The notes: generated by a model not told the origin, from the letters alone. A DNA stretch of 64,000 nucleotides from Chrysomallon squamiferum (GCA_012295275.1 CM022673.1:28241136-28305135); one strand, 5' to 3'; shown: positions 1-46,980, numbered from the stretch's first letter. Numbers and translations: made by a program.

Positions 1-92
1 TAAATAAATATTTAATTAAATAAATAAGGCATAAATAAAATAAAATAAAATAAAATAAAATAAATAAATACATAAACAAACAAACAAATAAG

Positions 93-123
<31 letters not shown>

Positions 124-155
124 ACCAGTAAGTAAGTAAGTAAATAAATAAACAC

Positions 156-492
156 CTTCTGTGATTTGTGTTCATGCTGTACGCCATTGTTGAGCACAAT
201 CTCGTCATCATTTTCCCCTGTAGCATCTCCAGCATTTCCTTCATCTCCGTCATCATCACCTCCAACGTCCTCATCATCGCGCACATAGCGAGCATTCTGT
301 AATAATAATAATAATAATAACTGTAGTAGTAGTAGTAGTAATGGTATTGGTGATAGTAGGAGTAATAGCAGCAGTAGAACTAGAAATAGTAGTAGCAGAA
401 GCAGTAGAGTTGTAGTAGTAATAATATGAATAACAAGAGAGAGAGAGAGAGAGAGAGAAGCAGAGAGAGTTGAGAAAGTAGTAAGAGAGAGA

Positions 493-549
<57 letters not shown>

Positions 550-613
550 GGAGATTATACCTCTTTAACACACTGACAAGACATACTAATCCCAGAAGAA
601 TGGCTATCTTCAT
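156..613 (-). CDS. Secreted acidic protein, 5' part (gene 1, partial)
   Basis: Minus strand. Exon 614-561 follows a TTTCAG acceptor and opens with ATG at 613-611. It encodes MKIAILLGLVCLVSVLK, a signal-peptide-like stretch, and ends GAG|gtataa. The next exon, 296-156, has a TTATTACAG acceptor and an AG|gtgtt donor. In one frame it encodes 47 residues with 10 Asp and 5 Glu (for example VRDDEDVGGDDDGDEG), an acidic stretch of the kind found in biomineral matrix proteins. The coding part of the first exon ends in phase 2, whereas the acidic frame needs phase 0. Joined literally, the second exon would be read in a different, also open, Met-rich frame. The remaining exons lie beyond the left edge. 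The signal peptide is well supported; the acidic reading and the identity are inference. Confidence 0.5.
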
Positions 614-820
614 CCTGAAATCAGAAAGATATATATATATATATATATACACAGAGACACACACACATATATATATAACTAGATATATAGCTAGATAGAT
701 ATATAGGCAGACAGATGGATCTACTGCAGTTGTTAATATTATCCCACGCAGACATAATTCAAATATCTAAATAAAATTTGGAGAAGTTAAGTAAAAACAA
801 CAAAATATGTTTCTGCTGAC

Positions 821-845
821 CTGTCTCAGAATGATCCGAAGTGTC
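821..845 (-). other. Gene 1 non-coding first exon
   Basis: On the minus strand a CTGAGACAG|gtcagc donor at 821/820 closes a short exon that would start about 30 bp downstream of the TATA box at 875-869. The next acceptor is at 615, just before the ATG exon. Gene 2 has the same plan (TATA, short untranslated exon, then an exon opening near the ATG). The transcription start is estimated from TATA spacing. Confidence 0.5.
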
Positions 846-867
846 CATAGGTCCACGCTTGTCCACT

Positions 868-875
868 GTTTTATA
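868..875 (-). promoter_or_regulatory. TATA box of gene 1
   Basis: TATAAAAC on the minus strand, about 47 bp upstream of the splice donor of the presumed 5'UTR exon. It divides the upstream region from gene 2, whose TATA box lies 3.26 kb away on the other strand, so the two genes are divergent. Confidence 0.5.
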
Positions 876-1537
876 CAAAACTCACCGGATTTGATATGCA
901 TCTGTATCACAATTGGCGAGGCAGCACCTTCCGGTATTCATTAGGTGCAAAGATAATTGGGAAATAAAAGATAATTAAGAGCAATAGGAAATATTCTTGA
1001 TTTTCTACTACGAGCAATAAAGTATTTGTTTTCAAAAGCAATAACGAAGTAATGCTTGGCAAAAATAAAATCGTCGACCATCTGTCGAGCAATACAGATT
1101 AGTAGATAGGTTACAACTTTTCGTTTAATTGGACTGTAAATGCATGCCATTTATTTTGAACGTAAATCAAATGATTATTATTTTTATGATTTTTTTTTTT
1201 TTTTTTTTTTTTTTCTACTTATAATTCATGCCGTTTAGGCCGAAATGGGATTAGTATAAATTTTATTTGACTTAATTTTTGAATTTAATGCAGTTCTGTC
1301 TTATTTCTTTATTTCTACTTTTAATTTTTGATTGACTTTTTATTTTTTTATTACTATTTTTATTATTTTTTTTTTAGTAGGATCAAATTTAGCAAATGAA
1401 AGCCGAATTATGTACTTTAAATAATTTTTAACACAATAGATGTAATAGAAGCATTGTATAAAATATATAATAAACTAAGTTTGTACATTCGATTTTATCT
1501 GTATGTGCATAATTATATAATCTCTCTACTGAATATA

Positions 1538-1581
<44 letters not shown>

Positions 1582-2019
1582 TATTTAAGGGTGCTTGTGT
1601 ATGAACGTGTGTATGAATGTATGAATATAATTCATATCTATATGGGTGAAACCTCATACTGATGGTCATAGAGTAAAACGCACATAATTATATAAAATAT
1701 ACAAACAGTATTATAACACTCTCTCTATATAGAAATTATATTTCAGTAACATTCTGGTTTATACACAGCATTCCACGTAGAAATTGCGTACAGACCAGTG
1801 AGTATTTACTTTGTGGGAAGTAATATGTTTAAAGACGTCACTTATTTTCTGGTAACTCGTTCGTGTGAATATTGTACAACACCCTCTGACGATTTCAAGT
1901 ACACGTGCCTTCCTGTGAAACCCACTGAAATATAACTAGATATCTCTGTCGTCATTCGCTCATCGGAATTAACATTTACAGTGTAATCACTTAATCTAGA
2001 ACCTATCCGTGATTTAAAT

Positions 2020-2190
2020 CTGTTATAAATTCTTTTCGCTGTCTTTAAATTCTACTACAAAATCGTATCACTATCTTTAAATATGTTACAAAATCGAATC
2101 ACTATCTTTTAATCTATTACAAAATCGTATCAGTATCTTTAAATATGTTACAAAATCGAATCACTTTCTTTAAATCTATTACAAAATATT
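2020..2190 (+). repeat. 32-bp minisatellite, about five copies
   Basis: Units built on 'ttacaaaatcgaatcac' followed by 'tatctttaaat' recur about every 31-32 bp. Two variants alternate (aatgttacaaaatcgaatc and ctattacaaaatcgtatc), giving a higher-order period of about 64 bp. Confidence 0.8.
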
Positions 2191-2499
2191 ATCATCTGAG
2201 TTTATTATTAATAAACTAAACTGCTAAAACTATTTTAAAATTATATTTCAAAACCCTATTTTCATCGCCATATTGATATATTAACATAGTTTTTATTACA
2301 TTTACTGTATTCATTAATACAATAACTAATTAATGAACAGTTAACATATTTACGTATTTTTCTTAATAGTTGGTTGGTTTCAGGATTATGAATTTTCCGA
2401 ATCATTATGATATTAAAGAATATCACATCAAAAATTATATTTCCTTGCATTTTATATATATATATAAAAACAAAACAAAACAAAACAACAACAACAACA

Positions 2500-2572
<73 letters not shown>

Positions 2573-2585
2573 CAACAACAACAAC
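2500..2585 (+). repeat. (AAT)n/(AAC)n microsatellite
   Basis: Pure AAT trinucleotide tract followed by AAC units. It reads as poly-Asn, poly-Ile or poly-Leu in different frames, and those open frames are artefacts. Confidence 0.9.
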
Positions 2586-3102
2586 ATCATAACGAAAATA
2601 TCAATGAGAAAAAATATATATATCAGTAGCGTAACACATTTTAGCATTAATAGTATTTGTAAGTTTCCAATCTATGATTTGAATCTGGACAAAAAATGTG
2701 TTAATCTCCGTTCATTGTTTACATTAGAATCTATATAAATACAAATAGTTTTTTCTCTATAAACACAGTCGGACACAGGCTCCAGCTTAAACTTATTTCT
2801 CACTAGAATAACTGCTTGCACTTTTCAAACAACACCTTTTATGATCAAATACAGATGTCTGTGCGCGTTTAATTCACAGCCCACTAAAAATAACATTGCA
2901 TGTTTGCTTGCAGATTTAACAAGGGAACCTTAAAGGTGACCCCCAAACTTTTGAACAAAACTGCAAAAAGAGAAAAAAAAAAAGGGAGAAGAATAAAAAC
3001 ATCTGGAAATAAAAAAAAAAAGTAAATGTGTCTAAACGTTTGTTTGTGTGTCAGGTGAGGTATGACACTGAAACGTGATATAGTACGAATGACGTGATAT
3101 CA

Positions 3103-3143
<41 letters not shown>

Positions 3144-4131
3144 GTCAGTTATGAATTAGACACTTTATATAACGTAATAAATTGTTTATATTTAATTGTT
3201 TTATATATATATCTAAACAACACTTTTGTTGAAGGCAAAATAAAATTCGAATATTTCTGAAATAAACTTCCGATTGTCTAAAAATAACCTATTTCAGATA
3301 GTATTCAAAATCAAGTTTCTATATATACATATCGCGTACCTAAACAGTATGGCAGTGTGTTATATAAACGATTGTCGAAAACCTAGACTCGTCAATTTCT
3401 ACACAATTTCTTGGTTAGAAATTACGTTTCTACAATGCTACAATGTGCTTTTTCTTTGTTTATTTCAATATATGCTTTATTTATTTTGCTTAAGAAATAA
3501 AGGGAAAAAATATACTGGAAACACCCATATAACAAAGACTTTAACCGTGGAGCAATGCAACATCTTATACGTATATAGTCTTTTCTTCCAGTTACATCTT
3601 TCATTTATGTTAACCCATTTAAAAAAGAGAAAAAAGAAAGAGAGAGACGGAGAAAAAAACCCAAAAAACACACGTCTTTCATCTTCTATTTCTAGAAATG
3701 ACTGCAGGAGAAATAATTGTGCAATTAATGAAACCTATAATAATACACTAAGTTCTCGATACAAAGGATCGTAACAAAGACGAGCCAAGTACAAAGTGAC
3801 AATCCCCTCAGGTCTTCTCATCGAAGCGGAGACTTGTACCGGCCAACTGAGCAAACTGTCACATCGCTTCCACCAAAATATTGACACAGTCGTAGGAACA
3901 TTTCACCACGACTACTTCCATTGCGAAGAATTGCATAGCAAATATTTGCATCTAGTTATTTCAATAAGACTGAAAGAAGAATAACGGTATGACTGTATTC
4001 CAGCCCTTTGAGATGACGTACCTAGATTATTATTCCTATATGCATATTTTACGTCATTGCGTGGTTTCTACGACATTGTATTAGATGCTGGTAGGTTTAC
4101 CGAGGCCAACCTTAAAAGGGTGTAACACTGC

Positions 4132-4138
4132 TATAAAT
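4132..4138 (+). promoter_or_regulatory. TATA box of gene 2
   Basis: TATAAAT in the context CTATAAATC, about 30 bp before a presumed start near 4162. It precedes a short exon ending at a strong GTAAGT donor (4230). Confidence 0.6.
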
Positions 4139-4161
4139 CTGAGCATCGTCAGATTAGAAGT

Positions 4162-4229
4162 TATTCCAGAGAAACCTTGGATCTGTACTGTAACTAACGT
4201 ACAGCATATATTTATTAATTTAGCCTTAT
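4162..4229 (+). other. Gene 2 non-coding first exon (approximate start)
   Basis: The 3' end is set by the donor T|GTAAGTATT at 4230. The 5' end is estimated from TATA spacing. The next acceptor (TTTCTTACAG) is at 4429, ten bases before the ATG. Confidence 0.5.
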
Positions 4230-4439
4230 GTAAGTATTGAAATAGGCTTTAGCTGTGTTTAAAGTTATATCTAAATTGAAAGGTTACTGTAGATATACTA
4301 AGAATATGTGTGTGTTTTGTAGATTTATTTTCGTTATATTATCGGATCAGAAATTTAGTGAATATTTTGATAAATTGAACAGAAACAGTTAGTAAAACTT
4401 TTTAAAAATTTATTTTCTCTTTCTTACAGAAAAGTCAAG

Positions 4440-9524
<5,085 letters not shown>

Positions 9525-9717
9525 TATTACATAAACGTAAAAAGACTGCGAACGTTCATTCACAATTTAGGAGGAATCTCGAGTACATATATTCCTTACA
9601 GTTTAAAACGTAAATGAAATGTTGAAGGTGTTTGAGGTGCGATTCATCAGCGAGAACTGTTAGAGTATATTAATATTACTGTCCTGAAGTGTCATCAACT
9701 ATGTGTTTGTATCGTGA

Positions 9718-9723
9718 AATAAA
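9718..9723 (+). terminator. Polyadenylation signal of gene 2
   Basis: AATAAA about 195 bp after the stop codon, the first clear signal in the 3' flank. Confidence 0.5.
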
Positions 9724-10914
9724 ATATTTTATAAACTATTTTCTTATTTATTTATTTATTGTTATCATTATTACTTTTATTAATATTATTAGTACTATTA
9801 TTATTATTTGTATTATTTTGTTTTGGGGTATCATTCATATTTATATGAGAGAGAGACAGAGACAAAAAGAGAGAGACACAGAGAGAGAGAATGGGAGAGA
9901 GAGAGAGAGAGAAAGTAATTCTTAGTGAGAGAAACTAAAATACCATTCACTCAGCATTCATAGAAAAAAAAACGTTACGTCTCAAAAGGCATTTCAAATT
10001 AAATCAACGAGATGAATACAGTTAACATTTGTTTCACAAATGTATTGTGAAGTATGTACAGAAAGGCTGAACCCAAGTAACAGTAAACCACTAGACTGTT
10101 TAATCGCCGGAACTGTCCAAAGTTCAGACTAACAAACAGAGTTTAAAGAGCATTTGACATAAATTTCTTCTTCATCAGACACACGAAAAGGTCATCTCCG
10201 AAACATGCTTTCTAAAGTTTAGTCTTCAGACGAATTGTTATATTCTTTCGCCTTTTTGTATTTTATTTCATTTTATTTTATTCTGTATTATTATTATTAT
10301 TATTATTATTATTTTGAAATAATTTTTTTAACGTCAGCTTTCGTGATGTCGTCGTGAACAAGATGAACATCTTTCCTATGGTTAAAGCTATCACCTGCGT
10401 AATTACGTCATGAACCTTAAAAAGAGTAAAATGGCGACTATCAGATATTTTATAACTTTGTTTGTTTTGATTTTTTTTCTCTTTCGTTTCATAATTTGTC
10501 ATTAACCACGGTGTATCGTTCAGTGAAATAATAACCTGTAAGTGTAAAGAATAGTATTAGGCCATTCACTAAATGTGAATTTTGATAAAAGATGATAATG
10601 ATTCAAAAATATGTGCTGTTCTTATGCAATATCATTTCTGACGTGTGAATGGTAACAAAGAAAAAACGAATTGTGAAGCACTTTTGTCTTCTTTATCGAT
10701 GCAAAATCACCACACATCATCAACTACAAGGCAAAATGGAAAGGAATGCTGGCCCTCTGCCACTACTGCTACTGTTATTAAAACAACGACAACATCTGCT
10801 GTAGAAAACATGCTACAATTAGTACTACAATTACAACTACAGCTACTACTATCGTACAAACTACCACTTCTACTGCCTCCCCTCTTCCTTCTCCTCCTTC
10901 TCCTCCTCCTCCTC

Positions 10915-10955
<41 letters not shown>

Positions 10956-11078
10956 GTTACTACTACTACTACTAATGTATAAAAAGGTGCTGTAGTTCAA
11001 AGTTCAAAATATTTCAGTGCCCCTGTATACGTCTGTTAATACAGTCAGATTGTAAATATAACGTCTTGCCCTGTTTTT

Positions 11079-11806
11079 AAAGCTCTTTTCTTACCACTGT
11101 GTGTTGAGTGCAAATAACTCTTCACTGTGAAGTTTGCTTTCGGGTGAGATTCGTGTCTCTCCTATACAAATGTCAGTACTCGTAATCGCTTTTAAATGCA
11201 CAGTAAATAAAATATGAAATTCTGAAAAGAAGGGTGTAAAACAGATAAACATAAGTCATTATTATAACGGGGTACATATTACAAAAACAGGTATTCAGCT
11301 AAACTGTTACTCTGCCGATCATTTAGTGTTGATTCTGGTTTTCTCTCTACTTTCGCCTTAATATTATTAGAAGTAACAACAATAGTTGCGTTAATAACAT
11401 TAATATCAGCTGCTGTGGTATCATCAGCACTGGTTAACAGTCATATTATACTACCACTCCTCCTACTACTACTACTACTATTACTGGTAGTACTAGTAGC
11501 AGCATCAGCAGCAGTTACAGTATTATATTTATTATTGACAGTTATAAAAGTAGCAGTAGTAGTAGTAGTAGTTATAGAAGCATTATTATTAGTTTTACCG
11601 CTAGTATTAGTCATAGCACTGGTATCAACAGCAGCACAAATATAACGATATAAATAGTAGTAGATGCAATTTATTGTTCCAGTAGCTGCAGTATTATTAA
11701 AACAATGCAGAATTTATAACAGTGGTGATAGTAATAGTCGTAGTAGTAGTAATAATAACAGTGCTTGTAACATTGGTAGCTTTAGTAATAATACATTAAT
11801 CAGCTA

Positions 11807-11904
<98 letters not shown>

Positions 11905-12090
11905 CTGATAATAATAATGATAATGATGATAATAATAATAATAATGCTGATAATAATAATGATAATGATGATAATGATGATAACAGTAATAAATTAATTA
12001 GCATTAATTATCTTAGCTACACCACCCGAGAAGTTAAATACTTGAAGATTTCGAAAAGCTCTGCACAGTGTATTTAAATATTTGTTCAAT
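11079..12090 (+). repeat. Duplicated segment, copy A
   Basis: Shares with copy B the block 'ctcgtaatcgcttttaaatg' followed by 'gtaaataaaatatgaaattc' (11179-11230), then a trinucleotide-rich region, then a 'ttaaata(c/t)ttgaagatt' block (12034-12052). The copies differ mainly in microsatellite length. Whether this is a local duplication or a dispersed element is not decidable here. Confidence 0.6.
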
Positions 12091-12161
12091 CATGTTTGCT
12101 CTCCATAGTGTGAGCTAGAATTAACTGTAACTGTTTGGATCAATGGCACGGAAATAGCGTC

Positions 12162-12224
<63 letters not shown>

Positions 12225-13007
12225 CTGGTTTTTGTTCTTTTCAAGATGCAGGCGGGTTTGGGGATTTGTTTATTATGAACGTCAGAGAAGCTGATTTGTT
12301 GCCCGAAACTTTGCCAGTTTCTTTTGGCTTTGCCCAAATCTCTCTCCGCTGTTCATTTGTGTTTTTTTTTTGTGTTTTTTTTTTTTTTTTTTTTTCTGAA
12401 TTATGGAAATAACAGAATGGAATATAATTACTTCCCTTTGCGTCAGAATTCTCTCTATGTAGTTATAATCAATTTAATAATTATTGAAGTTAATTAAATA
12501 TAATCTATTTATAATTAAAAGCAATGCAGTAATTATACTTTTTAACAATATTATATCAAAGACACATAATTTATGGCAAAGTACCAAAGTCTGAGAGATA
12601 TCAAATATCTGTGATATTTCAGTTCGAATTGTAACAAATAAATAAATAAAAATCGAACTAGAAATATGAATAATTATTGGTTGATGCTAGCGATCAGTTA
12701 GGAAATAATAAAAAAATAATATTAAATAAAAATAGTGATGGTGTTTTTTATTTTCACTACAATTAGTTCTTTGGACAAATGACATATACTGTGACAAACG
12801 TTGTTTTTTTTAAAATTAATTTACAATAGTTTGGTAAACTGTAGTTAGTCTACTGTGATAAATCCGTATAATCCAACATTATTTGTGTCAAAAGAATTAA
12901 AAACACTTAATTTTCTCAGGCCTCAAGGACAGTATTGACTGGACATTAGCTTTCCAATGGTTATTTTCTTTAATGAATAGTCGGACTCTTTTCATTTTTT
13001 AAATTTA

Positions 13008-13078
<71 letters not shown>

Positions 13079-14869
13079 TAATTTATTAATTTCTTTATTA
13101 ATTAATTTTAATTATTTTTGTTTGTTGCTTTACAAGGCAGGTTTATCTAAACAACGTATAAAGATTAACATCATTCTTAATGTGACTACTGTTTCTTGTG
13201 TCTATATAATAATAATAATAATAATAATAAAAACAACACTAACAACAACAACACTAACGACAACAACAACGACAACAACGACAGTTACTCTGAGTGGTTT
13301 ACATCCAGTCTTCCAGTTTTCCCATCGTCACTAACGTGATTTAAATAAATAAATAAATAAATACAAATTAAATTAAATTAAAAAAGAAAAGAAAAAAGAA
13401 AAAAAAAAAAAGAAAAAGAAAAAGAAAGAAAACTGTGTTTATTTTTATAAATAGCAAGGCCATTACACGATCTCCAATTAAAAAGAAATACTTTGTCTAT
13501 CACCCCAAATGTAAATATTAATATTTCTATTTCTATTTCAGCATAACGGAAAACCTAAAGGAAATAAAAAATAAAAGAGGAAAAAAAAATATAACGTAAC
13601 AAGTAATCCACCTAATTTCGCACGTCGATGCTGAAAAAAATAAATAAAATAGAAGGTTCTATAAGTTCGGAATCTCGAGACCCACGAATTTACCGAGAAC
13701 AAACATATCCCGGGAATGATAACACACACACACTCAAAAAAAGTATTTTTACTGTGAACAAATACACCCTCTTTTCACTTCTTTATTTGGTTTGAATAAT
13801 ATGGTCTTTATTCTTCTAGTGTTGTTTTAATGTCGTTGCCCAGACGAAGCTAGTTACGGCGAAATCTCCCTGACGTTGGCTAAGCGTACGCAAAAACAAA
13901 TAAATAAACTTGAATGGACCAAGGCTTGCCTCCCTGTATAAATACTGATTTCTTTTTATGTTCTATTCGTTCCGCTCCATCCCATTATTTCTCGTCTTAT
14001 TACAAAGCCACCTTTTCTCGGTTTACAAACGGAAGGAACTCAACGATGTCCTTAATAAAGATAGAAACCAGTTTAAGACCGTTTTCCATTTATTTGCTTC
14101 GTTTAAGTTTGGCTCTCTTTATTACAAGTTAGTGTGACACTGCTACATTACATTAGTACTCCAAATAAGTAGTGTGAAATTTAGGAACTTAAGAAACAAA
14201 AGGACAAAAAAATTAATAATTTGGTAAGTAAGGAACCATTATTAATAATTTTATGTATATATTTACTGCTTGTGATATTTCTATATTTTGTAAGACTGTT
14301 ATTAACTGCATTAAATTGTCAATTTTAAAAAAAGAAAACAGTTAGAAAATATTATGACAAGACGTGCATTTTGTGATTTAAAATGAATCTATGTTAAACA
14401 ATATCATATAATAAAGGTTACTAAAACAAAGGTAGCAAAGGAAGGTATGATCTGTGAAATAAAAAAAATATACAACCATAACGCTAAATCTTTTTGTGTG
14501 CTGTCGGTTTATGATCTTCAGATACTGGTTCACTAAAGAAACAGTTACATTTTACATGTTTTGCAAATACCGACTTGAAAAGAAATAGAAATTACAGCTC
14601 CTTTGAGCAAGAAGTTTAGATAATGTGTCTTCAGATAAACAAAGAAACAATTACTGAGAAGCAAACAGAGAAAGAGATAAAAAGATGGATATTCTACATA
14701 CAAACACATACACACATACATACTTATGTACACAAATATTTAGATACATACATACATACAAATATAAATACATACATATATATAGAGAGATACATCACAG
14801 GTATACTCATATGCAGACAGACATACAGAGAGACACACTTCAAAAATCTATAGAGAGAGACAGATAAGA

Positions 14870-15073
<204 letters not shown>

Positions 15074-15136
15074 TTTCTACATTTGAGGATCTAACAACAA
15101 CATAGTCAAATTGTTATATTTACAATATCTGAAACG

Positions 15137-15437
15137 TTTATAAAGCTCTGTTTCTTAGTACGTGAGCTGAGTTTAAATAAGTGTTCACTTGCAGTGTTTA
15201 CTTTTGGGTGAGATTCATGTAGCTTTGTATGTTTTCTGTAGTAGTGACATTGCTCGTAATCGCTTTTAAATGCTCTGTAAATAAAATATGAAATTCTGAA
15301 AAGAAAGGTGTGAAATAGACATAAATGTCATTTCAAGGTGTTTTCTAAACAGTCTTTTCAATTGACACTTTATATTATGTATCTAATTCCTTTTATTATT
15401 GTTATTATGAGTATTACTACTGCTACTACTACTACTG

Positions 15438-15496
<59 letters not shown>

Positions 15497-15780
15497 GCTA
15501 CTGCTGCTGCTACTACTACTACCACTACTATTATTATTAAAATATTATTATTCCCATCATTAACATCATCATTATCAGTATTAGAAGGTACTAATAGCAG
15601 TACCAGCAGGATCAGCATTAGTTTCAGTCGTAGCAATACTAAAATAAAGCAGTGCTATTGATTATTTCTTTAGGTGGATTGATTAACGTCAATTCTTGAG
15701 ATCAACCCCTAAATTAAATATTTGAAGATTTTGTTTTCTCTGTATTTACATTCATGATATTCTACAATCATATGAAAGCC
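15137..15780 (+). repeat. Duplicated segment, copy B
   Basis: Partner of 11079-12090, same order and orientation: the conserved block at 15253-15303, a (CTA)n array, then the 'ttaaatatttgaagatt' block at 15714-15730. Confidence 0.6.
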
Positions 15781-15944
15781 ACACATCTTACAATGGAAGG
15801 GACCAGAAGATCGATGGTCGGTCCTACTTATCATGGGTTGTATGTTCTGTATACTGCAAGCAGCTGTTGATATTTACCACACAGTTGTTTTACCAGAGTC
15901 TCTGCCATCCCGTTATACGTAGACATTAAGACGTGAACAAACTA

Positions 15945-15990
15945 AGTCCAATGGTTAGAGCACCTGATGGAAAATTAGAACCCTTCAAAG
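15945..15990 (+). other. tRNA-like fragment (possible SINE remnant)
   Basis: 'gtccaatggttagagcacc' resembles the D-arm and A box of a tRNA, and 'tagaaccc' follows about 15 bp later. No complete cloverleaf can be drawn, so this is at most a tRNA-derived repeat or decayed pseudogene. Confidence 0.25.
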
Positions 15991-16707
15991 CTACTACTAC
16001 TACTTCGTAATTTCGTGTTGGAGTGAAAGTTTACTGCACAAAAGAAATAAAGGCTGAATTGATTTTATCTCCTGTTTGCTAACAGAAAATATCTGTCGAA
16101 TCAACCCGAAAGAATATTAACAGTCCCTCGAAAAAATGTTTCAGAAATCATCTACATACATTTTCACAAGCTAATTAAATAAACATTCAAACAAACAAAC
16201 ACTATATAAAAAAATCCACCATACATTCAACCATCTTTGCATTTAAAAGTCAAACATATTTCTGTACATAGACGGAACAGAACAGACTGTTATTGCATTT
16301 CTTACAACATGAATCTTAACGGAAAAAAAGCAAAGAGGAATCAGTCATGTTAAGCATGAAGCCTCAGTCCAGACTTTTCTCACACCCCGACCCAGGACAC
16401 CGTTGAAGCAATTTGAATATGAGAAAAACCATTTATTTACAGAAGTCTTAGAGACACGTTTTTTCAACACTTATCATGAATACCCGTGACTGGCATATAT
16501 TTGGTTTGACAGTTCAAATATTATCAAAATCAACACAATATCGTTGACAGGGAGAAATCTAGAACGGCATCAGTAATGACTAAAAATTACTTGGACTTAA
16601 TAATTGTTGCAATGTGTTAATAACTTGGATATTCATATTTATAAGGTGAGATGTCGATCTTGAAATGTAAAATGTGAATTAAGTTTAGATTGTTAATTTA
16701 ATTTCAG

Positions 16708-16715
16708 TATAAAAG
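16708..16715 (+). promoter_or_regulatory. Possible TATA box of gene 3
   Basis: TATAAAAG followed by 'tcaacagtgaagcg', reminiscent of the gene 1 promoter ('tataaaacagtggacaagcg'). The exon at 18462 begins at an acceptor, so an upstream untranslated exon must exist; one ending near 16806 (CCGAG|gtttaa) is possible. No transcript evidence. Confidence 0.25.
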
Positions 16716-17106
16716 TCAACAGTGAAGCGAATTTTTTTCTCAGTTTTATTTTCAAATTTTTAAATTGTTTTTAGAAATCGCTTTCTTTTTATAGTCTTCA
16801 TCCGAGGTTTAATACAAAAAATAATTTTGATGCTAACAAGTTATAATTATTATTTTTATAGTGTTTTTATATGTTTTAGTGTGTATTTATATGTTTTAGT
16901 ATTTTATAACAAAGTAATTTCGTGCACTATTTAATTAACAAAGTCGGTGTATCTTAATAAATCATTATTCAGTTTGAGTTCTAAAGATTTTGAAGTAACA
17001 GTAACAAGAACATGTAAAATACAAACGTTACTGACTAAATTAAGTTGTTATCTACTATAGTGCTATTGATGCAAAAATAATAATAGTAATGATGATGATG
17101 ATGATG

Positions 17107-17183
<77 letters not shown>

Positions 17184-18327
17184 AATAATAAAAAGAAAAA
17201 AAGAAAAAAGCTAAAAAAACAACAATCAAATTTTTATTATTCATATTTTTTTTACTGATACTCTTGTACTTTGTCAGATTAATCTCATAATTATTTCTGC
17301 ACGAAAATCAAGCCTAAAAAAGCATCTGTAAAAAACCTGCTATTATCTCGTTTAAAGGGAGGATAAACGAATCGAAATGCACACACACAACAGTTACTTG
17401 CGTCTATCTTGGCTGGTGAGTTTGAAAACATCAAAAATACGTCGTGACAAAATCTGTTTGCTTATGACCACCCACTTTTTCTGTTAAGAGATCTCATGCA
17501 GCAAGCACCTTTCTTCCTAATGTTGTGCTAGGGCAGAGATGAATGGATACACCTCCTAGTTTTAAATAACTTTCGTACGATTTGCGTATTTGTTGCCTAC
17601 AAAGGCGCGACTGGAACAATAAAACAAGGAGGTGTGTTTCAAGTGGTAACGCCATTTTGTAGAATATGGAGGAATCGGAAATGCTTGGATGTGACGTATA
17701 CGTCAAAGGATAGGTTCTTTATTTATTTATTTATTTTGTTTAATTAATATTAAACGAACCCAGTTGGAAAAACAGTTTAGTCTTTACTCTCTGTTGTTCA
17801 AAACCTTGCTGGTCGTTTCTGTAATTTGTTTGATATCAGAGCATTTCATTGTGGTTCTAATGTAAGTTGATAGTAGATTTCATTTTCTTTTGCAAATTAA
17901 CGTATTGAAAAAAATTATTTATTTATTTTTTTTTTTTTATTTTATTTTATTATTTATTATTATTATTTTTTTTTTATAGTAAATTGAAAATAGTTTTTAA
18001 TATATATAAAATATCTACAGATTTATAAATCTTGTTCATTGCAGTCATTTCTGTTTTAAAATATTTTCTTATTTTCTTCAGTATGTATTCTTTTCAAAAT
18101 AATTCTGTCTTAACAATGAATCGTATGCAATAATAATAATATCAAAATTAATAACAACAACAAAATAACGACAAAAATAACAGCAGCAGCAGCAACAACA
18201 ACAAAATAATAAGAAGAAGAAGAAGAAGAAGAAAAGAAACATTTTATTTTAACGGTGGTGTAAATTCAACAAACCATACGTTTGCTTTTATGCTTTGTTA
18301 ACGAACTACTACTACCACTACTACTAC

Positions 18328-18379
<52 letters not shown>

Positions 18380-18461
18380 TTATTATTATTTTTTTTAACC
18401 TGACGTAAAGTGTACGTATATTTATTTATTTCATGTTTTTTGTTTTTCGTTTTCCTGACAG
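16716..18461. other. Upstream region or first intron of gene 3
   Basis: No exon recognised. Contains (GAT)n/(AAT)n at 17090-17192, a repeat-free block at 17330-17700 ending in the palindrome TGACGTATACGTCA (17692-17705), and (ATT)n at 18325-18380. Confidence 0.5.
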
Positions 18462-18479
18462 TAACTTCTCAACGCCATT

Positions 18480-46893
<28,414 letters not shown>

Positions 46894-46980
46894 CTTTGTT
46901 AAAAAGCTGTGTTTTTTTGTATGTTTGTGTGTAATGGTCTATCATTTTTTATTAACCTTTATTTAATTTAAAGCTTAGCA

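Larger units (their letters stand above)
876..4131. other. Intergenic region between divergent genes 1 and 2
   Basis: No convincing exon. It holds a poly-T run (about 1191-1215), (GT)n at 1541-1578 and 3110-3139, a 32-bp minisatellite near 2020-2190 and an (AAT)n/(AAC)n array at 2500-2585. Open frames here (for example 3274-3774) are AT-rich with no domain or splice context. A GC-richer block at 3780-4010 just upstream of the gene 2 promoter has no recognisable coding signal and could be regulatory. Confidence 0.6.

Noticed and set aside
2370-2738. Poly-Asn open frame
   Set aside because: Direct translation of (AAT)n/(AAC)n with no splice or domain support; other frames give poly-Ile and poly-Leu.
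3274-3774. 166-codon open frame
   Set aside because: AT-rich, low-complexity tail, no signal peptide or domain, no convincing promoter; consistent with chance.
3796-3984. Open frame starting TIPSGLLIEAETC just upstream of the gene 2 promoter
   Set aside because: Better composition than its surroundings but no acceptor/donor pair and no recognisable domain; kept only as possible regulatory DNA.
17494-17706. Minus-strand 70-codon frame
   Set aside because: No domain or splice context; could be a transposon remnant but not recognisable by eye.
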